From: Bin87 sp965116785
Lineage (GTDB): Bacteria; Chloroflexota; Dehalococcoidia; Lucifugimonadales; UBA3495
DNA length: 64,000 nucleotides
Assembly: GCA_965116785.1 (NCBI GenBank)
Contig: OZ220731.1
Span: forward strand, 1,364,001-1,428,000
Reading direction: 5' to 3'
In this document: positions 51,637 to 60,468 of the stretch, piece by piece
Position numbering within the stretch: position 1 is the first letter of the stretch
How the letters are laid out: every line of letters begins with the position of its first letter
Made by a program: the position numbers and the translations under genes
Notes under the pieces: generated by a model
What the model was told of the DNA's origin: nothing
Databases searched by the model: none
What the model saw: only the letters and a program-made list of their open reading frames with translations

Positions 51637-52781
51637 CAGGGTTTGCGCCCCAAGCTGTAAAGACGGACGGCCCGTTCGGCGGCCCTTTCGAGCAGTTCGG
51701 AGCCGCGCCGGAGGCTGGAATCGAGGTCGGCCGGTTCCTCCGCAATGGGCAGAATGGCGTCAATGCCATGCTCGTACAGGGTCTCGTAACCCGGGCCCAG
51801 GCTGCCAGCCATGAGCACCGTGGGGACGCCAAACTGGCCGGCGCGGCGGGCGATGCCCACGGGAGCCTTGTCGAACGCCGTCGAACGATCGGCCCGGCCC
51901 TCGCCAGTGATTACGAAGTCGGCGCCCGGCGCGTGGCGGTCGAAGTCGAGCACGTCGCAGACCATGTCAATGCCCGAGCGCAGTTCGGCGCCAGCGAAGG
52001 CGATCAGTCCCGCGCCCAATCCGCCGGCCGCGCCGGAGCCAGGAGTGTGCAGCACATCGATGCCCAGGTCGGACTGAACCACGCGCGCATAATTCGCCAG
52101 ACAGCCGTCCAACTCGGACACCATGTCGGGCGTGGCCCCCTTCTGTGGCCCGAAAATCGCGGAGGCGCCCGTTTCGCCGCACAGCGGGTTGGTCACGTCG
52201 GTCGCGCCGATGATGGTCGTCTCGGAAATGGCGGGATGCAACCCAGTAGCGTCAACACGGACCAGGCCGGTCAGGGCAGCGCCCCCGGGCGGCAATTGAT
52301 CGCCGTTCGCATCCAGGAACCGTACCCCCAGGGAGGAAGCCATGCCAGAGCCGCCGTCATTGGTGGCGCTGCCGCCCAGACCGACGATGATACGCCGGTA
52401 GCCTGCATCCATCGCCGCGCGCATCAACTCGCCGGTGCCGTGGGTGGTGGCGCGGCGTGGGTCGCGGCGGTCGTCGGGAATGAGGGCCAGTCCGGAAGCG
52501 AGGGCCATCTCGATGACTGCGGTTTCGCCGTCGCCCATGACGCCCCATCGGGCCGGCTGTGGCTCGCCGAGGGGGCCGGTTACGGTGGCCTCACGATAGC
52601 TGCCGCCGGTGGTATCGATGAGCGCGGCCAAGGTCCCGTCGCCGCCGTCGGCCACCGGGATCAGGATGGTTTCAGCGTCGGGGGCGGCCTGCAGCACACC
52701 CCGCTGAATGGCCAGGGCGGCTTCCCGGGCGCCGATGCTGTGCTTGAAAGCCTGGGGGGAGATGACTATTCGTAGTGGCAT
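51636..52781 (-). CDS. Glycerate kinase
   Basis: 381 residues matching the GarK/GlxK family: ISPQAFKHSIGAREAALAIQRGVLQAAP at the N-terminus, PVADGGDGTLAAL, GLGGSATNDGGSGMASSLGVRFLDANG (about 134-160) and the late segment VITGEGRADRSTAFDKAPVGIARRA. It phosphorylates D-glycerate to 2-phosphoglycerate (bacterial class II-type family). Pairs with an SRPBCC protein, which does not explain its pathway. Confidence 0.95.
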   Translation of the reverse strand: MPLRIVISPQAFKHSIGAREAALAIQRGVLQAAPDAETILIPVADGGDGTLAALIDTTGGSYREATVTGPLGEPQPARWGVMGDGETAVIEMALASGLALIPDDRRDPRRATTHGTGELMRAAMDAGYRRIIVGLGGSATNDGGSGMASSLGVRFLDANGDQLPPGGAALTGLVRVDATGLHPAISETTIIGATDVTNPLCGETGASAIFGPQKGATPDMVSELDGCLANYARVVQSDLGIDVLHTPGSGAAGGLGAGLIAFAGAELRSGIDMVCDVLDFDRHAPGADFVITGEGRADRSTAFDKAPVGIARRAGQFGVPTVLMAGSLGPGYETLYEHGIDAILPIAEEPADLDSSLRRGSELLERAAERAVRLYSLGRKP

Positions 52782-53025
52782 GGCCGGATTATCTCACGCC
52801 TACCCAGTTGTTCATCATTATCAGCGCGACAATCTTGTTGCCGAAAAAGCAGCCGTTACTCCCGCGACGAGATTGCCGCGCTCCGCTCGCAATGACAATC
52901 CCGCACAACCCTGAACGGTTACGCTGGCGCTTCCAATCGGGCTCGAATAGGCACGGACGGCAGGTTATGTTACCATTCGCGGGCGGTCGCCGAGGGCGGC
53001 CTCAGATTGCCCCGGAGGGCTTGGG
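52782..53025. repeat. Spacer with GATTGCCGCGC repeat
   Basis: 52871-52897 is a clean copy of the GATTGCCGCGC...CGCAATGACA repeat. The right end carries CGGAGGG, the ribosome site of the M20 gene. Nothing else is seen. Confidence 0.6.
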
Positions 53026-54357
53026 ATGCCGACGAAAGAAGAGCTGAAGGACCGGGCATTTGCCGAGATCGATTCCCGCGCCGAGGAATTGATCAACCTG
53101 TCCAAGCATATCCTGGCCAACCCCGAGCCGGGGTTCCGGGAATTCAAGACCGCCTCGCTGGTTGGCGAGCAGTTCGCGGCCATGGGCGTGCCCTTCCGGT
53201 CTGGTCTGGGCATGACCGGGCTTCGCGGAGAGATCATCGGCGGCAGCGAAGGGCCGAGCATGGCTATCCTGGGCGAGTTGGACAGCCTGATCGTCAACGA
53301 ACATCCGCACGCCAATTCAGAAACGGGCGCGGCGCACGCCTGCGGACATCACTGCCAGATCGCCATGATGCTGGGCGTCACGCGGGCGCTCATGCGCGAG
53401 GACGTATTGCCCCACCTGAGCGGGCGCCTCGTGTCCATGGCGGTTCCGGCCGAGGAATACATCGAGATCGAATACCGGGACCAGTTGCGACGGGACGGCA
53501 GGATCGAATTCCTGGGCGGCAAGCCGGAGTTCATCAAGCTGGGTGAGTTTGACGACGTGCACCTGGCCATGATGATGCACACCACGAGCGCGCCCAGCGA
53601 AAAGCAGCTGTGCCTCACCGGCACCAACAACGGCACGGTCGCCAAGCGTATCCAGTTCTTGGGCAAAGGAGCCCACGCCGGCGGATCGCCCCACCTGGGC
53701 ATCAACGCGCTGAACGCGGCGACGCTGGCGATGTCGGCGATCCACTTCAACCGCGAGACGTTCGTGGACACCGACACGGTTCGCGTGCACCCCATCATCA
53801 CCAAGGGCGGCGAAGCGGTCAGCGCGGTCCCGGCGGACGTGCGTATGGAAACGTTCGTCAGGGGGAAGACCCTGGACGCCATCATGGACGCCAATCGCAA
53901 GGTCGACCGCGCGTTGCGTGCCGGAGCCATGGCGATGGGCGCGACGGTGAACATCCAGACCATACCCGGCTACATGCCGATGCTCCAGGATGACCGGATG
54001 CAGGCCATATTCCGCGCCAACGCAGAAAAGCTGGTGGGCGCAGAGAACATCGGCCGCACGGAACACCGGACCGGCAGCACCGACATGGGCGACGTGGGCA
54101 CCATTATGCCCGTGCTGCACCCCTACGTGGGCGGCGCCACGGGAATCGGCCACGGCGCGGACTACGTGATCCAGGACTACCAGATGGCTGTGGTCACCGG
54201 CGCGAAGGCCATGGCGTCGACGGTGATCGACCTGATGGCCGACGGCGCGAAAGAGGCCAACCAGGTGGTGGCAAACCACCGCCCCGAAATGACGTCCCGG
54301 GAATACCTGAAATTCATGCGGAGCCTGGCGGCCGAAGAATCGTTCAGCGAAGGTTAA
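53026..54357 (+). CDS. M20-family amidohydrolase (copy 1)
   Basis: 443 residues of the M20 metallopeptidase/amidohydrolase family: LSKHILANPEPGFREFKTASLVGEQFAAMGVPF (about 24-56), metal region AAHACGHHCQIAMMLG (about 103-118, with the usual ACGHD reading ACGHH), PAEEYIEIEY (about 144-153) with the catalytic glutamate, and the dimerisation domain FLGKGAHAGGSPHLGINALNAATLAMSAI (about 208-236). It probably hydrolyses an N-acyl amino acid or similar amide. CGGAGGG lies ahead of the ATG. The second gene downstream is a close paralogue. Confidence 0.92.
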   Translation: MPTKEELKDRAFAEIDSRAEELINLSKHILANPEPGFREFKTASLVGEQFAAMGVPFRSGLGMTGLRGEIIGGSEGPSMAILGELDSLIVNEHPHANSETGAAHACGHHCQIAMMLGVTRALMREDVLPHLSGRLVSMAVPAEEYIEIEYRDQLRRDGRIEFLGGKPEFIKLGEFDDVHLAMMMHTTSAPSEKQLCLTGTNNGTVAKRIQFLGKGAHAGGSPHLGINALNAATLAMSAIHFNRETFVDTDTVRVHPIITKGGEAVSAVPADVRMETFVRGKTLDAIMDANRKVDRALRAGAMAMGATVNIQTIPGYMPMLQDDRMQAIFRANAEKLVGAENIGRTEHRTGSTDMGDVGTIMPVLHPYVGGATGIGHGADYVIQDYQMAVVTGAKAMASTVIDLMADGAKEANQVVANHRPEMTSREYLKFMRSLAAEESFSEG

Positions 54358-54360
54358 ATT

Positions 54361-54400
54361 GCATGGATGCACACGATTGACGGGATTTTTGCGCTGATTG
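54361..54400. repeat. GGATGCACA-type repeat between M20 paralogues
   Basis: A degenerate copy of the same GGATGCACAGGAT-type repeat seen at 8830, 8972, 14486 and 26640 fills most of this short gap. Confidence 0.4.
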
Positions 54401-54406
54401 GAAAAG

Positions 54407-55756
54407 ATGATGGCGACACGCGAAGAACTGAAGCAGGCGGCATGCGCCGCGATAGACCGGCACAGCGACGACCTAATCGCGGTGTCCCAGGACATCCTGG
54501 AACACCCGGAGCCGGGGTATAGCGAATACCGGACAGCCCGGGTCGTTGCGGAGCAGTTTGCCAAACTCGGCATCCCGTTCCGCGCCAACCTTGCGTTGAC
54601 CGGGCTCAAGGGGAACGTGAAAGGCGGCGCCGGGGCCGGCCCGCGCGTGGCAATCATCGGGGAGTTGGACAGCCTGATCGTGGACGGGCATCCCTTCGCC
54701 GCTGACGCCACCAACGCGGCCCACGCCTGCGGGCACCACTGCCAGATCGGGATGATGCTGGGGGCGGTGATCGGCCTGTCGACACCCGAAGTGTTGCCCG
54801 AGTTGCACGGGGAGATCGTGCCGTTCGCGGTGCCGGCCGAGGAGTTCATCGAGGTGGCCCGGCGGCTGGGCCTGCGTGAAGAGGGCAAGATCGAGTTCAT
54901 GGGGGGCAAACAGGAGCTGATCCGCCTGGGTGAATTCGACGACGTTGACATCGCGATGATGTGCCACACCGCCAGCGACATGGGATCGCATTCCTTCGCC
55001 ATGGGCGGGACGAGCAACGGGCACGTGGTCAAGTACGTGCGGTTCATGGGCCGGGCCGCCCACGCCGGGTCGTCGCCGCACCTGGGCATCAACGCCCTCA
55101 ATGCGGCCAACTTCGCGCTGCAGGCGATCAACGCCAACCGAGAACTCTACCGTGAACCGGACACGGTGCGCATCCACGGCATCATGACCCACGGCGGCCA
55201 GGCGGTGAACTCGGTGCCGTCGGACGTGCGCCTGGAATGGCGGGTCCGGTCGGGCACGCCCGAGGCGGTGGTGCGTTATTCGGACATCGTGGACCGGTGT
55301 TTCCGGTCGGGAGCACTGGCCGTCGGGGCGTCGGTATCGATCACCAACATACCAGGTTACCTGCCCATGCGACACGACCAGAACCTGCTGGATACGTTCC
55401 GGGTCAACGCGAAGGGCCTGCTGCAGGAAAGCCGCGTCCTGATGATGCCGCCCACGCGCAACCGGGGCGGTTCCACCGACATGGGAGACCTCAGCCACAT
55501 CATTCCGGCGATACACCCTTACACCGCCGGAGCCGAGGGTCCGGGCCACAGCTCGGAGTATATGATCATCGACTATCAGCAGGCGGTGGTAAACCCGGCG
55601 AAGATCATGGCGATGTCGGTAATCGACCTGCTGGCTGACAACGCCGAAGGGGCGAAGCGGGTGACGAGTTCCTTCCGCCCCGCCATGTCGAAGGGATCCT
55701 ACCTCAACTTCCAGCGGCAGCGAGCCGAGGTGATCGATTACAGCGGCGCGGCCTGA
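54407..55756 (+). CDS. M20-family amidohydrolase (copy 2)
   Basis: About 449 residues, closely similar to the gene before it: EHPEPGYSEYRTARVVAEQFAKLGIPFR, NAAHACGHHCQIGMMLGAVIGL, VPAEEFIEVARRLGL and MGRAAHAGSSPHLGINALNAANFALQAI. The shared ACGHH and PAEE(Y/F)IE features show recent duplication. ATG at 54407 or 54410; a TTG at 54398 is unlikely. Likely soluble metal-dependent amidohydrolase with a related but different substrate. Confidence 0.9.
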   Translation: MMATREELKQAACAAIDRHSDDLIAVSQDILEHPEPGYSEYRTARVVAEQFAKLGIPFRANLALTGLKGNVKGGAGAGPRVAIIGELDSLIVDGHPFAADATNAAHACGHHCQIGMMLGAVIGLSTPEVLPELHGEIVPFAVPAEEFIEVARRLGLREEGKIEFMGGKQELIRLGEFDDVDIAMMCHTASDMGSHSFAMGGTSNGHVVKYVRFMGRAAHAGSSPHLGINALNAANFALQAINANRELYREPDTVRIHGIMTHGGQAVNSVPSDVRLEWRVRSGTPEAVVRYSDIVDRCFRSGALAVGASVSITNIPGYLPMRHDQNLLDTFRVNAKGLLQESRVLMMPPTRNRGGSTDMGDLSHIIPAIHPYTAGAEGPGHSSEYMIIDYQQAVVNPAKIMAMSVIDLLADNAEGAKRVTSSFRPAMSKGSYLNFQRQRAEVIDYSGAA

Positions 55757-55768
55757 TCCTCCGAGCCG

Positions 55769-56377
55769 CTACAATCCTGCGGCTCGAGCCGCAACCATAA
55801 ACCCGCCGGCGATCAGCGGCACGGTCAGGTTGTCGTCCAGAGGCAATGGCGCGAACTCGACCGCAGCGGCAAACCACGCGGTGATCACCACAGCCCAGGA
55901 CCAGGCGCCGAATCCTGCGACCACCAGGATAGCCCAGACGGCCAGGGACGCGGCGACGAACGCAAGGATGCCCAGGGGCGACTTGCCCCAGATCCTCGGG
56001 CCAGGACAGCGCGACCCGATCAGCGCCGCGGCAGGGTCGCCCACGGCGACGAACATCAGCACCGGCACCGCCACCTCCATGCCGAAGAAGTAGAACGCGA
56101 AGAAAGCGGCGATCAACAGATAGGTGGCCCCCGTGATATCGGTGGCCTCGGCCGGTTTCAAGAGGGACCTAAAAATCCGCAGGTAGACGCGGTTGAAGAA
56201 ACCGGCGCGCTGGCGACCGACGTCCACCGCAAGCGAGAGCAGAGCGCCGCCGCCGACCAGGGTCATGTAGGCCGGCTCCGGAATGGCCAGAGCCAGGAGC
56301 GTGGTGCAGCTGGCGGCGACCAGATGGAAAACGCGGCGACCTGCGGGTACGGCTCGAGCGCCGGCGGATTGGCTCAT
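55769..56377 (-). CDS. Diacylglycerol/polyprenol kinase-like membrane protein
   Basis: About 202 residues with some seven hydrophobic segments. RRVFHLVAASCTTLLALAIPEP fits the start of the dolichol kinase/DAG kinase (SEC59/YvaJ-like) family, and VAVGDPAAALIGSRCPG with GKSPLGILAF matches the CTP-binding GDxxAaliG...KS.eG motif. It probably phosphorylates a lipid alcohol with CTP. ATG at 56377 places the conserved H-x-x-x segment near the start; an extension to 56419 is possible. It converges on the M20 gene with a 12-bp gap. Confidence 0.75.
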   Translation of the reverse strand: MSQSAGARAVPAGRRVFHLVAASCTTLLALAIPEPAYMTLVGGGALLSLAVDVGRQRAGFFNRVYLRIFRSLLKPAEATDITGATYLLIAAFFAFYFFGMEVAVPVLMFVAVGDPAAALIGSRCPGPRIWGKSPLGILAFVAASLAVWAILVVAGFGAWSWAVVITAWFAAAVEFAPLPLDDNLTVPLIAGGFMVAARAAGL

Positions 56378-56476
56378 GGCGGGGGTGGAGGTAGGGCCCG
56401 TTGCGCTGGGGTCGGCCAACCCAGGTCATGCGCGAAGTAGGGTCCGCGTCCCGCCGACGGTCAGGATCGTACGGGA

Positions 56477-57136
56477 CTAAAAGTCGACGATGACGGTGTC
56501 GCCGGCGCCCCACCGGAAAGAGCGAAACTCGGTGTCCCTGGGGACTTCGAACACCATCCACCCGTCCAAGCCGTGTCCGCGCGGCAGTTGCTGGGCCCGG
56601 TGGACCAGCTTGATCCGGCCGTCGGCCTGCTGCTCCTCATAGACGGCGTTCCAGAGGAACCTGACGCATTCCGTCGGTGTCTCGGGATTCACGGGCACGT
56701 TGCAACGGTCGGATGGCTTCTCGGGGACTTCGGCTTCCTGAGCCAGAGCGCCGACGTCGATCGGAGCGTACTGGCCCCGGAAGAAGTCGCGCAGTTGCGC
56801 CGAATCGCGGTCGACGTTGACGATTGCGCTGGTGGCCGTGTGGTTTTCAACCCTCACACGAAGCAAAACCAGTTCGTTTTCGTCGGACTCCGGCGACAGC
56901 TTGTAGAGGGAGTCGTCGACCGTACCCTGTGCTGGGAAGCGCGTGGAGGTGGTCCAGCGCAGCTCGTCGGTGCGCTGCAAATCGGCGACGCTCACATGCA
57001 GGATCCGGCCCTTGTAATACTTGCCGATGTTGGGCGACTGGGATGAACAGGCCAACCCGGCGAACACTACCAGTAGCGCCAACAGAAAAACCGGCGCCAT
57101 CCGCCGGACGAAGATGAGACCGCGGAGACTAGTCAT
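56477..57136 (-). CDS. Lipoprotein, unknown function
   Basis: 219 residues. The N-terminus has RR then a hydrophobic stretch (APVFLLALLVVFAGLAC) ending at C30, a plausible lipobox. The rest (VDLQRTDELRW..., NELVLLRVRVENHTATSAIVNVDRDSAQLRD) resembles DUF4352-like beta domains that handle extracellular ligands. It overlaps the cysteine desulfurase gene ahead of it by 8 bp. Function unknown. Confidence 0.75.
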   Translation of the reverse strand: MTSLRGLIFVRRMAPVFLLALLVVFAGLACSSQSPNIGKYYKGRILHVSVADLQRTDELRWTTSTRFPAQGTVDDSLYKLSPESDENELVLLRVRVENHTATSAIVNVDRDSAQLRDFFRGQYAPIDVGALAQEAEVPEKPSDRCNVPVNPETPTECVRFLWNAVYEEQQADGRIKLVHRAQQLPRGHGLDGWMVFEVPRDTEFRSFRWGAGDTVIVDF

Positions 57137-58325
57137 CGCCGGTGCCTGTCAAAGTGGGCAGTTGGCGCAAGTCGCCGATGAGGTCGGTGAGCACGGACAA
57201 CAGGCGGTCGACCTCCGCGTCGGTGTTGTGCTTGCCGAGGGTGACCCGAAGGGAGCCACGGGCGGTGTCCGCGGTCTGGCCCAGGGCGAGCAGGACGTGG
57301 GAGGGCTCCAGCGACCCGCTGCTGCAGGCGCTGCCGCTGCTGGCAGCGATGCCCTGGAGATCCAAACCGAGCAGGATGGACTCTCCCTCCACGCCATCGA
57401 AGGAAAAGTTGACGTTGTTGGGCAGCCGGTCGGTGGGATGCCCGTTGAGAATGGCGTCGGGGATGCGCCGCTGAACCTCGGCGATGATGCGATCGCGCAG
57501 GGCGGCGCATTGGGCGCCGACCTCTTCCCGCTGGTTGTCGGCCAGCTCCAGGGCCACTGAAAGGCCGATGATGCCAGCAACGTTTTCGGTGCCGGATCGC
57601 CGCTCGCGTTCCTGGCCGCCACCGGTGATCAAGGGGAGATAGGGCACGCCCCGGCGGAGGAAGAGCACGCCCACGCCCTTGGGGCCGTAGAACTTGTGGC
57701 CGGACAGGCTCATCATGTCCACGCCGAGGCGGCGAACGTCGAGGTCCAGGAAACCGGCGGCCTGAACAGCGTCAGTGTGCATGACGGTGGTGCGGCCGAG
57801 AGCCTGGGCGCGGTCCTTGACTGCGGCGGAAATCTCCGGGATGGGGTTGATCGTGCCGATCTCGTTGTTGGCGTACATTATGGAAACAAGAGCGGTCTCG
57901 GAGGTAATCGCGTTGGCGACCTGCTGCGGGTCCACGCGCCCGTGGTCGTCGACAGGCAGGTAGGTGACCTCCCAGCCACGATTCTCCAGCATCTGGCACG
58001 CGTGGAGGACGGCGTGGTGCTCGCCAGCGGCGGTGATCACGTGGCGTCCGGTCTCTTCCAGAGCGTAGGCGCCGCCGCGAATCGCCGCGTTGTCGGATTC
58101 GGTGCCGCCGCTGGTGAAAACCACCTCGCGGTTGCGGCAGTTGAGCACCCTGGCAACACGCTCACGGGCGGCGTCCAGGGCGTAGCGCGCTTCCTGCCCG
58201 ACGGTGTGGACGCTGGAAGCATTGCCGTAGAGCTGTGTGAAATAGGGCAGCATCGCCTCCAGGACGCGTTCGTCCATGGGCGTGGTGCCCGCGTGATCAA
58301 AGTAGATGTGGTTCTGGGTCGTCAT
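57129..58325 (-). CDS. Cysteine desulfurase (NifS/IscS-like)
   Basis: 398 residues of the PLP-dependent desulfurase family: IYFDHAGTTPMDERVLEAML at the N-terminus, HTDAVQAAG (PLP contact), SGHKFYGPKGVGVLF with the PLP lysine (about 202-216) and SSGSACSSGS (about 326-335) with the active-site cysteine. It supplies sulfur for Fe-S clusters, thiolation and, in a selenium-using cell, possibly selenide. Start ATG at 58325; a longer frame to 58358 lacks a ribosome site. Confidence 0.95.
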   Translation of the reverse strand: MTTQNHIYFDHAGTTPMDERVLEAMLPYFTQLYGNASSVHTVGQEARYALDAARERVARVLNCRNREVVFTSGGTESDNAAIRGGAYALEETGRHVITAAGEHHAVLHACQMLENRGWEVTYLPVDDHGRVDPQQVANAITSETALVSIMYANNEIGTINPIPEISAAVKDRAQALGRTTVMHTDAVQAAGFLDLDVRRLGVDMMSLSGHKFYGPKGVGVLFLRRGVPYLPLITGGGQERERRSGTENVAGIIGLSVALELADNQREEVGAQCAALRDRIIAEVQRRIPDAILNGHPTDRLPNNVNFSFDGVEGESILLGLDLQGIAASSGSACSSGSLEPSHVLLALGQTADTARGSLRVTLGKHNTDAEVDRLLSVLTDLIGDLRQLPTLTGTGDD

Positions 58326-58407
58326 GGGCCAGGGGAGCCTGCCCGATAATTTTAGCACGACCGTCGGCCGGGTCAGCTGAGTTACGAGGCAACAAACCCG
58401 CTCGGTT

Positions 58408-60273
58408 CTATTGTGGCATCCACTTTTGCCATAGCAGCGCGGCGAAGGCGGCGGTCACGAGCAGGCCGATCACGACGGAAGTCATCTGTTCGAAACGGCG
58501 GTTCACAGCGTCGCGGAAGGCCACGCCGTAGCCTTCGTAAAGGACCACACCGGTGCCGGCATAGTCGATTGCCGTCTGGTATGGGTATAGCCGTTTTTCG
58601 AGAATCTCGCCGGCCCGGTCGCGATGCAAGTCCCAAACATTGATGATCAGGAAGAAGATGACGGCGGAGAACAGCACCACCAGCATTTCCACCAGGAACC
58701 CAATCCAGCCGGTGACGCCCGGACGGGAAGCCAGGCCGATGAACACGGTGATGCCACCGAATATGATCAAGGCGAATAGCTCGCCGAATTCGATTCCCTG
58801 CTGTCGAGAGTGGGCGATTACGTTGAGCTGCGTTTCCGCTTCAGCCAGATCCGACCCGTCTTCCGGAGAAGGATTGGACGCGACGGCCTGAGCCAGACAG
58901 CCCCTGATCTTCTGGTAAGCGTCCTGCAATTCTTCCGGAGTCACGGCATAGTCGATGGCTAGAATATGATCGCGCACGGAATGGTCGATCACGTTGCGGC
59001 GTGCCAGCAGGTCAATATTCTGGAACAGGGTATACAAACGGTTGTCCTCGTCCTGGGTCTGGGTCGATAACCGGGCCACCCGGAAGGAACGCAGCAGGGT
59101 GAAAACCGTGGCGGACAATCCCAATGCTCCGAAATAGGTCTCCCCGGGCCATTGCCACTCGCCGAAGGGCAGATACTGCAACACATCATCCCGCAGATAG
59201 ACGAACGCGCCGCATGCCCACAATCCCAGCAACAGGGCCTTGAAACCGAAGCGGATTTCGGCTTCAGAGTTGATCAACAGGTTGACTGTGATGATTCCCA
59301 CCGCGCCGATAATCAGATAATCGGGACGCTCCGGCGCGACCTGGAAAAAGAGGAAAAGCCAGACCAGGCTGAACACCGGGGTGGTATTGGCCAGCGCATT
59401 AATGCCAAGGTTGTCGGTGATCAGGTTGGCTTTGCGCCAGGCAACGTTGGCGATGCCGTTGATGGCTGCGCCCAGTACGAAGGCAGTGAGCAGCGTGCGC
59501 GAATCCATGGACTCGCCGGTGTTCATGCCGGCATAGCCGTTGAGAACGGCAGCCACAGTGTTGGCGATGAAGAACGCCACGAGCACGCCGAACATCTCCA
59601 GCGAGTGCTCACCGATGCCTTGCCTCGCTTCCGCGGGTATCGCATGGACGACATCGGTTCCCCACCGGAAGCTGAAGGCGGTGAACGAGGTAGCGACGGC
59701 TCCGGCTCCGGCCAGGACGACGCCGACGACGAGAGCGGACAGACCGCCAGTTTGGATATTGGCGAACCCGCCGGCCTGTCCAACCACCACGAAGGCGAAA
59801 CCGGCCAAACTCAAAACGAGAAGCAGGAGCATTTCCGGGGCAGGTTCCCGATATCGGGCGCCTCCCGGGAAGAGCCGCGCCATCAGCAGGATGAGCAGTA
59901 TCGGCCAGGTTTCAAAAAGGATGGCGGCGACGGAGACGTCAATGAGACGGGTGGACCAGGCGAACAGGGCAAAGTTGAAGGTGGCAACCACTGACAGCGC
60001 TAATTTCACGTCCACAGCGCGCCGCCCAATCACGAGCAAGTTGGCAGGATTGAAAACCAGACGGCGATACAGGATGGCAATAAAAACCAGGCTTCCCACC
60101 GAAACGCCGGCGTTCATGCCGGCGTTAAACAGAAAGGGCGTCTGGCCACCGCCGCCCCGCTCAATGACCAGAGGCAGGGAAGAAAACAGGGTAACCGCCA
60201 GCATCATATAGCCGATGGCCAAGCGGTTTCCTGCCAGGTTGGGTATGCGATTGGGTATTCTTACAATCGCCAT
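58408..60273 (-). CDS. Very large EamA-like membrane protein (copy 1)
   Basis: 621 residues, about twice the usual 10-helix EamA permease. Residues about 18-385 carry roughly ten to eleven membrane helices in a DMT-like pattern (FLFNAGMNAGVSVGSLVFIAILYRRLVF; LFETWPILLILLMARLF; WRKANLITDNLGINALANTTPVFSLVWLFLFF). A cytosolic helical linker follows (about 400-490, QDEDNRLYTLFQNIDLLARR...RQQGIEFGEL). Then come two or three more helices and a C-terminal domain with WDLHRDRAGEI, YGVAFRDAVNRRFEQMTSVVIGLLVTAAFAALLW. A paralogue with the same layout follows upstream on the strand. A TATAAT box five bases before the ATG suggests leaderless mRNA. Confidence 0.78.
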   Translation of the reverse strand: MAIVRIPNRIPNLAGNRLAIGYMMLAVTLFSSLPLVIERGGGGQTPFLFNAGMNAGVSVGSLVFIAILYRRLVFNPANLLVIGRRAVDVKLALSVVATFNFALFAWSTRLIDVSVAAILFETWPILLILLMARLFPGGARYREPAPEMLLLLVLSLAGFAFVVVGQAGGFANIQTGGLSALVVGVVLAGAGAVATSFTAFSFRWGTDVVHAIPAEARQGIGEHSLEMFGVLVAFFIANTVAAVLNGYAGMNTGESMDSRTLLTAFVLGAAINGIANVAWRKANLITDNLGINALANTTPVFSLVWLFLFFQVAPERPDYLIIGAVGIITVNLLINSEAEIRFGFKALLLGLWACGAFVYLRDDVLQYLPFGEWQWPGETYFGALGLSATVFTLLRSFRVARLSTQTQDEDNRLYTLFQNIDLLARRNVIDHSVRDHILAIDYAVTPEELQDAYQKIRGCLAQAVASNPSPEDGSDLAEAETQLNVIAHSRQQGIEFGELFALIIFGGITVFIGLASRPGVTGWIGFLVEMLVVLFSAVIFFLIINVWDLHRDRAGEILEKRLYPYQTAIDYAGTGVVLYEGYGVAFRDAVNRRFEQMTSVVIGLLVTAAFAALLWQKWMPQ

Positions 60274-60468
60274 GCGGCATTATAGCAATGAGTGGAACAC
60301 GCTCATGTTTACCCGGTTTGCGGTCGGGAATCGTCAGAATCGGGATTTTCGGGATTCAGGGATTGGCAGGATGGTGAACGATTTGTGACGGAGGTCCCCC
60401 ATGTCTGCCAGATCATGGTATCCAGTCGATCCCGCTTCCGGCTAAAAAGCTGCGGAGCGGTCCGGGCC
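60274..60468. promoter_or_regulatory. Promoter of EamA-like copy 1, with spacer repeat
   Basis: A perfect minus-strand TATAAT at 60279-60284 stands five bases before the ATG of the copy 1 gene, so the transcript would start at or near the start codon. The rest of this gap (about 60330-60380) holds GGGATT-rich repeated motifs and no gene. Confidence 0.55.
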
